A DNA stretch of 64,000 nucleotides from contig CM060847.1 of the NCBI GenBank assembly GCA_030737835.1, positions 20,796,433 through 20,860,432 on the forward strand, written 5' to 3'. The position numbers and the translations under genes were made by a program. A model generated the notes under the pieces. It had not been told where the DNA came from. It saw only the letters and a list, made by a program, of their open reading frames with translations, and made no database searches. Positions 12,457 to 23,231 of the stretch are shown here, one piece after another; within the stretch, counting starts at the first letter, position 1, and the number at the start of each line of letters is the position of its first letter. This DNA comes from Acorus gramineus (taxonomy: Eukaryota > Streptophyta > Magnoliopsida > Acorales > Acoraceae).

Positions 12457-12640
12457 ATGGGAAAATTTAGGTATTATGCACTAGCAATAGGCGGAATCGT
12501 GGGCGTGTATACGAGTTGGCCTGAATGCAAAGCACAAGTACATGAGTTTCTGGAGCCATTATAAAGGGGCTTCCAAAATCTAGAGGAAGCCAATCAATTT
12601 ATTACCAGGCTTGCCATTTGTGTGTCGAGTCCAAGTGCCA
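12457..12640 (+). pseudogene. RNase H1 N-terminal (hybrid-binding, Cauli_VI-like) domain fragment inside the MULE
   Basis: An ATG at 12457 opens a frame reading MGKFRYYALAIGG, then GVYTSWPECKAQV, and after a stop GFQNLEEANQFI. This is the pattern of the small domain at the N-terminus of plant and other eukaryotic RNase H1 proteins: aromatic and Gly-rich start, YxxWxEC motif, and GF-x-LEEA. The stop falls where the family normally has a Lys/Gly-Phe stretch, about 35 codons in, and looks like a small indel. No catalytic RNase H domain is seen nearby. A TTGTAG just before the ATG could be a splice acceptor. Read as a gene fragment carried by the MULE. Confidence 0.6.
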
Positions 12641-13875
12641 ATTTAGTTGATTCACAGGCCGGAGAGACCACGCTGACCTCTTCAAGGAGAGATGGTACAA
12701 GCTCAGCACCCACAGGCATGCTCACCTACGTCAGTTGTTTTGCCTATCACTCATATGTCATAATTATCATGTATAGCTGTACTATTTTCTTGTTGGTTCT
12801 CATTCTCGCTATTCTCATCTTCTCCTTCTTTATTACATGTAGGTAAGTCTAAGTTATGTATTATGAACCAAGAACATGTTATTTTGGTGAGTTTCGATGT
12901 CTTGGAGTTGTTAATTTGATTTGGGACAATAAGCTATGGTTGTAAAATTCTATATTTGAATGAGTGTTTAATTGAATGTATATTATTATGGAAGTATGTG
13001 TTTGAATGAGTTTTTAAATGAATGAGACAACATGTCATTTTGATTTGAGTTGTGGAAGTCTGTGTCTGAATGAATGTATATGGTTATATTTCTTCACACA
13101 GGGGCACTGGACTAGCAATGAAATTTGGCTTCAATCAACCTGCTATAACACTTGTTAACATAAAGATATTCCAAACAACATAATCAATTTTTGACAAATA
13201 TAAAGACCAGTAGAAATAACATCTTCCAAACATAAACAAATAGAACTCCAAACATAACATAATCATTACATCAAACAACATAACCAGTACATCTTCCAAA
13301 CATAACCTAGATTGAGCACTGAAACATCAAACAACATAACGAGAACATGAAAGTATTCAACACACACATTACAATGTGTATTCAATTACACATTGCTTTC
13401 AGTCTCTGCTAACAGTTCCATACCAATCAAATAGAACATGAAAGTATTCAACACACACACACTACAACGTTTGATTAAAAACTCCACAACATCACACACT
13501 GCAATGTTTGATAACAAAATCCACTCCACTAAATATGGAAATAGATGCAACTCCAAGGGATAAAAGCAGTCCAGGCAACCTTGAATTGTGTAAAACTTCA
13601 AACTCCATCTAGCACCTGTGATATAAATTGATTTATGTTAATGTTTGTAATGAACTCATTTATATGAAATCGAGTAGACTAATATATACTTACATTTGCT
13701 TTAGTTTTTACTACCCTAAGTGCCAATAATGTTAATTTGTGCTCCTCCATTCTTCAGAAAAATTTGAGACTTGATTCATTTGAGTAGGATAAAAAAGGGA
13801 TTCTTGTGCCTACAGATATTAATGCATATATTAATGAAGAATTAGGAAAGTGAAAAAATATACGAAATATACTTT

Positions 13876-16800
13876 TCATCCAAAAAAATAAAACATAAAA
13901 TATATCTGAAGCAATTGAGTTATTAAAGTTATTCCTTGACTACTATCGTAGTTCCCAACCATTTGCACAAATAATTGAGGGCGTTCAATCGCAAGATGGG
14001 ACGCATGTTGAGTTTGAGAGCTTTGACCTCGTGATCCATTCTCCAACATGCCGATCCATCTTTTTTGAGGCTTCCCTTCCACAGCTTTTTTTCCTCTTCT
14101 TTTAAAGCATTTAGCAATTTCATTGTTCAGAATGCTTTTCATCTCATCTTGCACGTTATCATCTTGAAAATTTTGAGATTATTTCCTCAAATCTACCTCA
14201 ACCTCCTTCATTATCTCATTCATGTGGCGTTTAAGTAGGTTTGTTGAATGATGTGTTTAGGCTACCTTGGATGCTACTTGATTGAGACCATGACTTAATT
14301 CTTGGAAATGTCTTACCAATTCATAAATAGGATCAACTTGTATCTAAAAATAACCCATATCATGCATCACACCGGATTTTGCATCTCTTGTCCACCTATT
14401 CAAGATATATTGCTGTGGAAGCTCCTTAATGTTTATGTGATCAAGAACTTTTAGAACATGGCAACATTAGATACCCATATATTCAAATTTTTTGCAGTTA
14501 CAAGTGACCATCTCAGTAGATGAATTATAAAAAAATGGTTCTTTCACTGCCACGATCTCTGCGAACTTTGTACTCTGTCATATGTCTCACCTCCCCATGA
14601 ATGTAGATAGAACAATTAATAAATTTTCCATACTCTACTTGAAATCAGTGTTCTGATAGGCAGGATGCGGTTTACGTGTGGGTAGGGTATCGCACAGAGT
14701 ATATGCGGTATGCGGAAGCATATGTGATTCTTTAATTTTTTATTAATAAAAATTAAAAAATGAATTATTCTATAGTGATGATTTATAAACAAGAGTAACA
14801 AGATAAATATCATGCAATTTATTTCATACTTAAAACTACGAAACATAATTCCTCCATAAACTTTGCTTGTAATATATTTTTTCCTTTGTTTTCATGAGAT
14901 CTGTGTATGTTTGGAATCCCATCGACAGAATAAAACTTCCGTCGCCCACCTTTATCAAATTTTTGCCTGTCACTAGCTGCTCTGCTTCAGTGGAATGTGA
15001 TAGAGGAGTAACCAATCCAAACCTTAGTTTGGTAAATCAAATTATTTAACAATGCAAACACCAATACACCATCAAGCAAAGAAAGTAAATCAGTACATCT
15101 TAATCTGTAAAAGAGGGAGTTAAATCACCGAATCATCGGGGGGTAGTCGCTGCGTGAAGGAGGCCAGACCGCTGGAGGCATCGTTGAAGTCTTGATTCTC
15201 TTGAAGGAGAAGTCGTTGAAGAAGATGATCGGCGTTGAAGGCTTGAAGGAGAAGTTTCAAAGAAGAAGAAGTCTTGATGAAGATGATCGGATTTAGGAAT
15301 CGGTGTTGAAGAAGAAGTCTCGAAGAAGTCTTGAAGAAGAAGAAGAAAAGTTAAGGCCGGCTAGGCTTAATCGAGGGATTTTTTTTTGTAATGTTAAAAT
15401 GTCCACACTTGTGCGCCCGCTTAATCTGCACAAGCGGAAAAAGATGATCGGCGCACAAGCGGGATCGGGCCTCATGTGCGGGCCCCACCCACATAATCCT
15501 GCTTAAAGCCCCAGGCGGTTCGGTCAAGTGACCGAAACGCCCGTGCGGCTGCGCGGGGTGCATTTTTGAACAGTGCTTGAAATAACTCAAAGATCTTTGG
15601 CATGCAAACCTTTGCGGCATATAATATCATGAAAGTGTGAAATGGAATTATAGGTGCAATATTCATCATCTTTAAATCAGCACTCAATTCATTTTCACGC
15701 CAATCACCCATAACCCTATCAAAATGCTGAAAGAAATGTAATGGATCATGCTTTGAGTTCAAGCAGCGTCTCAGAAGAGCATTGAAGCTTTCACTACATT
15801 GTGTACTCTTCATGTCCATGCAAAATGTGTCTCTCCCATACACTAGAGCCCACTTCTTCTCAACAAAAGTTTGTTGTAGCCATTTATTATCTTGAAGATT
15901 GTATTTTTAAGCATGTTATTCCAAACATCTAGGAATTCATCCTCCATCTCATACCCTTAAATACATGCATAGAAGGAACTTCTGAAACCTTCAATAGCAT
16001 AAAGATGTCCAAGATGTTTGGTTGCATTTTGGGTCAAGTGCCACACACATAGCTGATGATGAGTCTCTGGTAGAACAACTGAATAGATTTGGCCATCGCC
16101 ACTGATTGATCTGTTAGAATATTCTTAGGATGCCTCTCAGACATTGCTTGAAGAAAAATTTTAAATAACCAAATAAATGAGTCAACCGTCTCATCATAAA
16201 GTGATGCACCACCAAAAAAAAAATTGTTTGTCTATGATTATTCACTCCAATTCACTCCAACAAATGGTGCAAATGGTTTTCCATGATCATTTGTGCGATA
16301 GGTTGTGTCAAAGCAAATTACATCACCATAATGTGTATAATCGACAATAGACCTAGCATCGGCCCAAAACACATTGGTTATTTGTTCATCGGCATCAAGT
16401 TGCATTGAGTGATAGAAACACGGATTTTGCTTTTCCTTGTTGTTGAAATATTGAATAAGAGCACCCGCAATTCTATTCTCCATTCTTATTTCCCTTTTGG
16501 CGAGCAAGTAAGATTTCACATCATTCAAGACAAAACTAAGATTCCTTTTATATCCAACTTGTAAATCCATCAAATCCATAACTGTTTTTGGTGCTAACCC
16601 TGACCCATCTATGATATCAACCTAAGCAACTTGAGCTTTTTTTATTTTTCTGTGAGACCTCATATTATAACACAAAGGGGTAGTTACAAGATCATGATTC
16701 TGGTTTTGTTCAAATCTAGTGATACTATATGCACCAAAAGACTGATAAATGATAATCATATGTGCCTCATATCTTGTTCTTGTATCGGGTAGCGGGTGCA

Positions 16801-17015
16801 AGACTTTTCTCTTATCAACCCTTTTCCTCCCTTCTTTAGAACAACAAAATTTTCATTTTCTGTGCCATTGGACTTCAATATGTCACTTTTTTAGATGATA
16901 AATCCAACTAATCTTGTATATGCGTTGTAGAATTGATAGGCACTATGTTCGGAATCGAATGCCATACCAAACTATTATAACTACATTTATCAATAAACTC
17001 ATTGTCTCCTTCCAT
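13876..17015 (-). pseudogene. FAR1/FHY3-related MULE transposase, broken
   Basis: Parts in order on the minus strand: an N-terminal FAR1 DNA-binding region (about 17015-16620, with CSKEGRKRVDKRK); a linker and start of the MULE transposase domain (16579-16238, with ALIQYFNNKEKQNPCFYHSM, FWADARSIVDYTHYGDVICFDTTY and FAPFVGVN); a stretch with stops and shifts that still shows FGGASLYDET-like and ILTDQSVAMAKSI (about 16240-16050); a block with STQCSESFNALLR (15843-15584); and a SWIM zinc finger (about 14520-14400, CNCKKFEYMG then [11 protein letters not shown]) before a basic tail. FAR1-type proteins act as DNA-binding transposases. Several in-frame stops and the hAT insertion at 14646-15575 make it non-functional. 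The ATG at 17015 is the best candidate start. Confidence 0.85.
14646..15575. mobile_element. Non-autonomous hAT element nested in the MULE transposase
   Basis: A 930-bp insertion with hAT-like ends: CAGTGTTCTGATAGG at the left and TTTTGAACAGTG at the right (short imperfect inverted repeat CA[G/C]TGTTC). It is flanked by a perfect 8-bp duplication CTTGAAAT at 14638-14645 and 15576-15583. Bridging across it rejoins the transposase frame (FELFQ to VEYGKF). No transposase is inside. The interior has GAAGAAG-rich repeats at 15190-15350 and a GC-rich right third. Confidence 0.85.
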
Positions 17016-17810
17016 ATTAATATCAATATTCACCTTTACGAAAAAGACATAATTTAGAACATCACTATACATTAGCATTAAATTGACAAATACAATAGAT
17101 TCAATATTCGAACAATTGACATTAGATCTAATCTAGAAACCACAAAAAATAAAAATAAATCCACAAAAAATCTATATGATCCACAAAAAAATAAAAATAA
17201 CTTCTCAAAAAAATAAAAACAGTTCAGATCTACAAGCACAAAAACATAAAAATAAATCCACAAAAAATAAAAACAGATTAGAACGAGAAACCACAAAAAA
17301 AATAAAAAAATCCACAAAAAGTCTATATCATCCACAAAAAACTAAAAATAAATCCACAAAAAATAAAAATAGATCAGATCTAGAAACCACAAAAAATAAA
17401 TATAAATCAACAAAAAATCTATATCATCCAAAAAAATAAAAAATAAAAACACTGGATTTATTTTGAGGTGCTCACCGGGGATTGAATTCGAGAGGCGGTG
17501 ACGGTGTCAGGCTTGAGGGGCAGCAGCTTCGGGGAGGCCGAGAGGGGGAGGGGGAGAAATCAAGAGACCTAGATTTTTTGTTTTTCTTTTTTCTTTTTAT
17601 TTGAAGAGGGTGATGCAAATGAGAGGGTCGTCTCCGTCGTTTTCTTTTTTTGATTTCAAGTCATGGATGCAAACCGAGTTAATTAGAGTGTTTTTCTGTT
17701 AAGTCACAACACGTGCGCTCACGTGATCCTCCCCGCCACGCGTTGCCCTCTTATTAGCAAACATAGAGACTCTATTTTGTAAACACAAAAGTTTCGAACC
17801 CACAAATAAG

Positions 17811-18120
17811 GGTTAGTTTGGCAAATTGATAAGTGGTGAGATAAGAGATAATTATGAAGATAAGTGAATGGGAGAGCAGTTTATCTCCGTAAAAATAATC
17901 AGGATAAACTACATACAATTATACCAATTTTGAAATAAAAATAAGAATATTTTGTTCCACCTAGGGCTGGTTTGACAAAGGGATAAGTGGTGGGATAATT
18001 ATGTGGATAAGTGAATGGGAGGACAACTTATTCCCGTTTGATTAAAAAAAAAATCGGGATAAACTGCGGATAGTTGTCACTATTTTGAAATGAAAATAAA
18101 GATATTTTATTCCATCTAAA
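17811..18120. repeat. Two tandem MITE copies next to the MULE
   Basis: Two related units of about 150 bp (17811-17962 and about 17965-18120). Each begins G[G/C][T/C]GGTTTG-like or GGTTAGTTTGGCAAA and ends near ATTTT[G/A]TTCCA[C/T]CTA. The same family occurs inverted at about 46060-46238. AT-rich with no coding capacity, consistent with a MITE dimer. Confidence 0.65.
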
Positions 18121-18208
18121 GACTGTGACAACATTCATCCTTATGTTTTATCAAAATATAGAACTTTTTTCAACCTCTCTCTTGAATAGCAAGCACAAGA
18201 GAATAGGT

Positions 18209-21200
18209 ATGGTTGGCTTTCAATGCGCTCCTACGGTGTGGCGACGGCAAGACGCGGCGGTGTTCTCGGCATCAGTTGGTGGTTGGCGGCGAGCGGTAGC
18301 CTCTCAAAAGGATAGCAAGCGGAGGAGGGGTGCGAATGGAGATCATCTTTTTGATAACCCGCGATGTTTCAGATGCTTGGGTAATGCTCATTTTGCCAGT
18401 GCTTGTCGTGAACCACCCAAGTGTTGGCGATGTAGGAAGTTTGGACATCGCAGTGTTGTCTGCCCGGACCGCCGTGGGAAGCCGACGGCTGTGGTGGTTG
18501 CTTCTCCTATTCCTCCATCTTGCTCTCCATGTTCTGTAATAAGGTCAGTGGTGGACTTGGAGTGGACTCCAGCATTGGTAGACCGGGCTCAAAAATTGAG
18601 TAGAAGTGTGGTTGTGTCTTGGGAAGGAAAAGGGCATATGGGCTTGCAGAAGGTAGTTCATGAGCTGTCTTCGAAGTGGAAAGGCATTGTTTTCACTAAC
18701 TCATGGAGGATTGGTTGTGGCAAGTTCATAGTGAGACTCCCCTCTTCTTCGGCTCGGGATTTCCTCCTTCAGCAAGACCCCCTTCAATTTAATGGAGGTG
18801 CTTTGTCCTTCCAGACTTGTACCTTTACATTCGGGGCAAGCTCTTCGGAAGGGGAACTCGTTGAGGTCCTGCTGAAGGGACTTCCTCTCATTTGGCGAAC
18901 GGAGGATGTGGTGCGTCGGGTGGTGGTTTCCATGGGGCGTATGGAATCTTTTGAGGAAATCGTGGTGGAGCAGGAGGAGTTCCCCCTCATTCGTGTCACG
19001 CCCCAGGGCGGCCGTCCCCGGGACGCGGCAAGGGTATACATGATATCAGCAGTCAATACAGGAGATCAATAATATACCATAAACAACAGCTAATAAGACA
19101 ACACAGACAACAAAAAGGCTGACATGATGTATACACAGAAAGCGGAAGCTAAAAAGACTGAATCTGTAAATCAACAACACTTTACAGACTCGATACATAA
19201 TCATATGTCCTGTGAGAGCCAATATATATACACATACATCCATATAATCCAAACTGGGTGCCCAAGCACAGAAATATATACATACAACAAAGAGAAGGAT
19301 GCTGATGGCCTCAAAACTCGAGGGACGTGGCGCTACTCCGCTACTGGTGTAGTCGCTCGGGAAGCTCCTCCTTCAAGTCCGCCTCGGTAATCACTGGAGA
19401 AAATAATTATGCGAGGGGTGAGCCACACGCTCAGTGAATAGCACAACCCATGCATCACAGTTTATATTAACCACATTTAATCAAGTCACTAGCCTCAAAA
19501 TGGCATAAACAACACAAATCCGGGGGTTCGTTACATCGCCGAACCACCATACCCTCACCCTCACCCTCACCCTCACCCCTCAATAGGTGACAAAGGATGT
19601 TGGGACTTAGTGGGCTGATAATCATCCATACACAATCCTGTGGGTCGCCGCATCGCCGGCCCACCATACCCTCACCCTCACCCCTCAATAGGTGACATAG
19701 GCTCTTGGGACTGACTAGGCTGTTGGTCACCCTTGGTCCACCGATAGTCTCTCCCCACTCCGTAGGTCGTTTGGCCACTCCCACATTCAGCACAGTCCTT
19801 CTACCAAATCAGGAGGTGCCTACTGATGGGAGCCCCTACACGGGACGACCTTTCTAACGCTGAGGTAGTCTCTACACGGATCCAACGAAGGGAACAGAAC
19901 AGCCTATCCATCGCATATGATCCACTTGGATCCGCTGACAGCACATCTCTACAACTCTAATGTCTTGAATTCTTCAGAATTCCACCAGCGCGCATAACCA
20001 AGATGCGGGGAATACATAAGATAATAATGAGGAAAAGAGGCCTTGGGAGGGCAACCTGAGGTCCCGATATAGGACATCCCGCCAACCAAACAAGGAACAC
20101 GGAGTACCCTAGCTCGGGTCTCAATGTTGACCTCGCAAGGCCCCCTTAATATTCACCAAGGCATGCTAAAAATATCTTAAGTCTGCATTTAATTTAATAA
20201 ATCAAACTAATGGGACGCATGCATAGGTCGAGGCTTTCCTAGCATGATAACGAGGTGACAGGATGCACGGCTCATGCACATATCCTAAGGGTGCAAGTCC
20301 CTAACATACAAGTCTAGGGTGGCATGCATTCTACACATTAATCATGCTTGCATGGATTACAATATAACAGTTAATATTAACTATGTGCCCCAGGGGAGGA
20401 CGGTACACGCCCAAGTGCATGTAGCGCCTCCCAACTGGGTTGGGTTGTCCCACTCACCGGTGACCGGGTCGTCGCGCGACCGTCCGTCAAGATCTGCAAG
20501 ACAGGGTAACCCACTTGGTGAGTAAAATACACAAATACCACAAAATACTCAAAATACACAAATAAATACCCAACACTCGGGCAAACGTGCATACGGTCCG
20601 TACGCACGCTAGCCCGAGCACCCCGACTCACTCCCGAACCCTCGGCAACCGCCCGCACGGCCACCCGCCCCCGGATGCACCGCCATGCCTCCGCCCGCGC
20701 ACCCAGGCGCCCCGCCGGGCCCCTGCCCGCACGCCTGGACATGCTGCCGAGCCACCTGGGTGCACCATGCGCCCACTGCGCCCCATCGCAGCAGCCCGCG
20801 CGCACACCGCACTAGCCCGCGAGCACACCACCAACCCGCGCGCCCAGTGCCTCGTCCCGCGCGCACCTCCGCTGCCCTCATCTCTCTCCGCGCGCACCCC
20901 GCGCATCACCGCTCGCCTCGCCGCGCGCACAGCACGCCTGCGCATCGCCCACTCGACCAGCACCCCCAGCACGCCCAGCGCCCAGCACCATCCGAGCGCA
21001 CGCCCGCGCGCACGTCCGCGCGTACGCGCTCGCGCGCCCTGCCGCTGCGCCTGCCTGTGCTGCCTGCTGCCCGAGACCACCATCCACCCTGCCCGAGCAC
21101 CTCTACCACCAAGACCTCTTCCCACCTCCAAAAGGGCTCAGATCTGAGGTGAAGAGAGGGCGGGAGAAAGGGCTAGACACGCCGGAATTCGGATTTGAAA

Positions 21201-23186
21201 CCACCGGTAGATAGATCGGGACCGGATCTACCCTTTCTATGATTTGGGTTTTTTGATTTGGGCACCCTAGCTAGGTCAAATGGAGGTTTTAAGGGGAGGG
21301 GAGAGAGAGGGATTGCTCGGAGAAGAAGATGAATAGGGGGGTTTAAAGTCGTGGGATTTCTTTAAAACCACCCCCACCCCACACATACTCACACCCCTAA
21401 TTAGTTTAGCCCTAATTAGGTTTAGGGGGGGTTTAAGGGGGGTTTTAAGTGGGTTTGACCTAAGTCAACTCAACCACACAAAAGGACAAAAGAGGTTGAC
21501 CAAGTCATGGGCCCACTTTGACCGAGTCAACTCTCCCAATGACTTCTCGCTCGGTCAAAACCCGGATACGCCCCGGAACTGTGAAATTTTGAAAACGTTA
21601 CCGGAATTCGATGAAATTTTTGTGAGTGGCTTAGAATGGCACCAGGACACATAATATGCAGTTAGATTTTTAATCGGAGTCCTCTAGCTCAGGACGATAG
21701 CTAACAGTCCAAAATTTTAGCGGTTCCGATCAAAAAATGAAAAAAACTCAAAAACTGCCAAAATGCTCCAATGGTTACCAGCAGGCCAAAAAGTGACACA
21801 TATATAACAATTTGAGTCCTTCTTTGGGCTAAGAAAGGTTTGTCCCCTCCATCGTCGATCGATGTGCGGCTGGACGGATGGACAGTTCCGATGGAGTTCT
21901 TCTTAAAAGGTGGAGAGGGCAAGAAGACGTTTGCTGAGGTGGTGAAACGGGGGAAGGACGGGGCAACAAAGTCCAAGGGGAAGGGCTTGCTTATTGATTC
22001 TTCCCCCTCGCTCCGCCGCGAGAGGGAGGTGGGGCAGCCTTCCCGTCCACGGGTGAGTGTTCCTCTTCTCAGGGATTCCGAGTTCATGGACTCGGTGACC
22101 CGGATCGACTCGACAGGTGCGAAGAACGTCAGTTCTGGGACTGCGGTTCAGTTGGGGCAGATAGTACGGTCTGACAAGGGTGGTGGAGGTTGCGTACCTG
22201 TCACGGAAGTTGGCATCCTTTCCTCGTCGACTGCTCGGGTGGTCTTGTCCTCGAGCCCCCCCAAGGTACGATCAGCTACACCTGGCATGGGCGGAGTGGC
22301 CGATCACCTGGACCATCGCAGGAAGGCGTTGGAGGATCAGACGCCGATTCTTGGACAGAGAAGATCGTCGACTACTTTGTCTTCAAAACGGTCTCCATCA
22401 AATATTGGTGGACAGCTAGTACATTGGATGCCAAGAGAGCATGCAAGCTGGTCACGTGGCTCCCCTTTGTGCAACCAAGTGATGGGCCAATCTGGTGGGC
22501 CTCATTCAAGCCATGATGGAGTTGGGGCTGGGCTTCTTTTGTCTGGTGGGCTTTTGAGTGAACCTAGCATCCATGACTCTCTGGGCCCTGGGTCTTGGGC
22601 CAACTATTATGATGAGGAGGGGCAATTACAATGGCAATGGAATCCGGACGTCGCAGAAGGGGATAGTGAAGCTAGATATGCCATTTTTGGTAGTCCGACT
22701 CATTTATCCCAGATTCAAAGCCCATCAACTCCTGTGTTTTCTGGTACACCTCGAGTGTGTCACAGATTAAAATCTACCATTGTTGGTAGGATCTGTCCCT
22801 CCTCTACAGGATCGTGTAGTAGTGAAGGAACCCTTTTCTCTATGGGTGGGATCAGCGTTGAGGATGGTTCTGCCTCCATATGTCATTCTCCGGTTCCGCA
22901 ACTTAGGGTGATTGAGAGTGCACAGGATTTGGAGCTGACTGTGATTTCTTCTATTCAGGAGGGGGTCCCGAGGCCTTACAGGGGTTGGGTGGTGGAGTCC
23001 CCGGTCCATCGTATTGATCCTACAGCACCTTATAATGGTTCTCCTGGATGCCGTAAAGTTCAGGATATCAGCGTGTTGGTGGAGTGTACTGGTGTCCAGG
23101 GACGCCTTAAATCGTTCCTTGCTCAAGGAGGGAAGGTCGTGGATGGTCAGGAATTCGAAGAAGATGTGTCTAGCCTATCTGCTTGA
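18209..23186 (+). pseudogene. LINE ORF1 (CCHC nucleic-acid-binding protein), split by LTR B
   Basis: Segments 18209-18993 and 21815-23186 are in the same frame once LTR B and one target-duplication copy are ignored, giving about 718 codons. Two CCHC knuckles are near the N-terminus (CFRCLGNAHFASAC and CWRCRKFGHRSVVC), followed by an RRM/DUF4283-like stretch with FIVRLPSSSARDFLL. The C-terminal half is Ser/Gly-rich and low in known motifs. ORF1 proteins of L1 elements bind the element RNA. Apart from the LTR, no stop is seen. The ATG at 18209 is preferred because the frame further upstream has only non-ATG starts. Confidence 0.8.
18994..21809 (-). mobile_element. Solo LTR, copy B, within LINE ORF1
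   Basis: Starts TGTCACGCCCC, ends ATATATAACA, 2816 bp. The target duplication is ATTCG (18989-18993) against ATTTG (21810-21814), with one mismatch, so this is an older insertion. It has the W-box promoter subtype and a single 150-bp module (about 20020-20152). The conserved splice donor block seen in the other copies is missing. Two CCCTCA-run units lie at about 19520-19700. Confidence 0.9.
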
Positions 23187-23231
23187 CTGTCAAGTCGAGG
23201 TGGTGTCTCTCTTGGGTGCAATCATTTTCTA

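Larger units (their letters stand above)
10862..17801 (-). mobile_element. FAR1-type Mutator-like element (MULE)
   Basis: The ends are terminal inverted repeats of about 105 bp that begin GGGTTC[A/G] (10862-10968 and 17695-17801) and share GTCTCTATGTT, ACGCGTGG and GGGGAGGATCACGTGAGCGCAC. The flanks carry a perfect 9-bp target duplication ACAAATAAG (10853-10861 and 17802-17810), the usual MULE length. Inside, on the minus strand, is a broken FAR1/FHY3-related transposase (17015-13876). The element also holds a fragment like the RNase H1 N-terminal domain (12457-12640), a nested hAT element (14646-15575), and a short internal direct repeat CTTCTTGGCTCTCAAGG at about 11147 and 12128. AAAATA-rich microsatellite-like sequence fills 17130-17450. 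It is probably immobile on its own because the transposase is disrupted. Confidence 0.9.

Noticed and set aside
15293..15506. ORFs with KKKSRRSLEEEEE-like composition
   Set aside because: These lie inside the nested hAT element and reflect GAAGAAG repeats.
17176..17439. Lys/Asn-rich ORF
   Set aside because: Produced by CACAAAAAATAAAAA simple repeats within the MULE.
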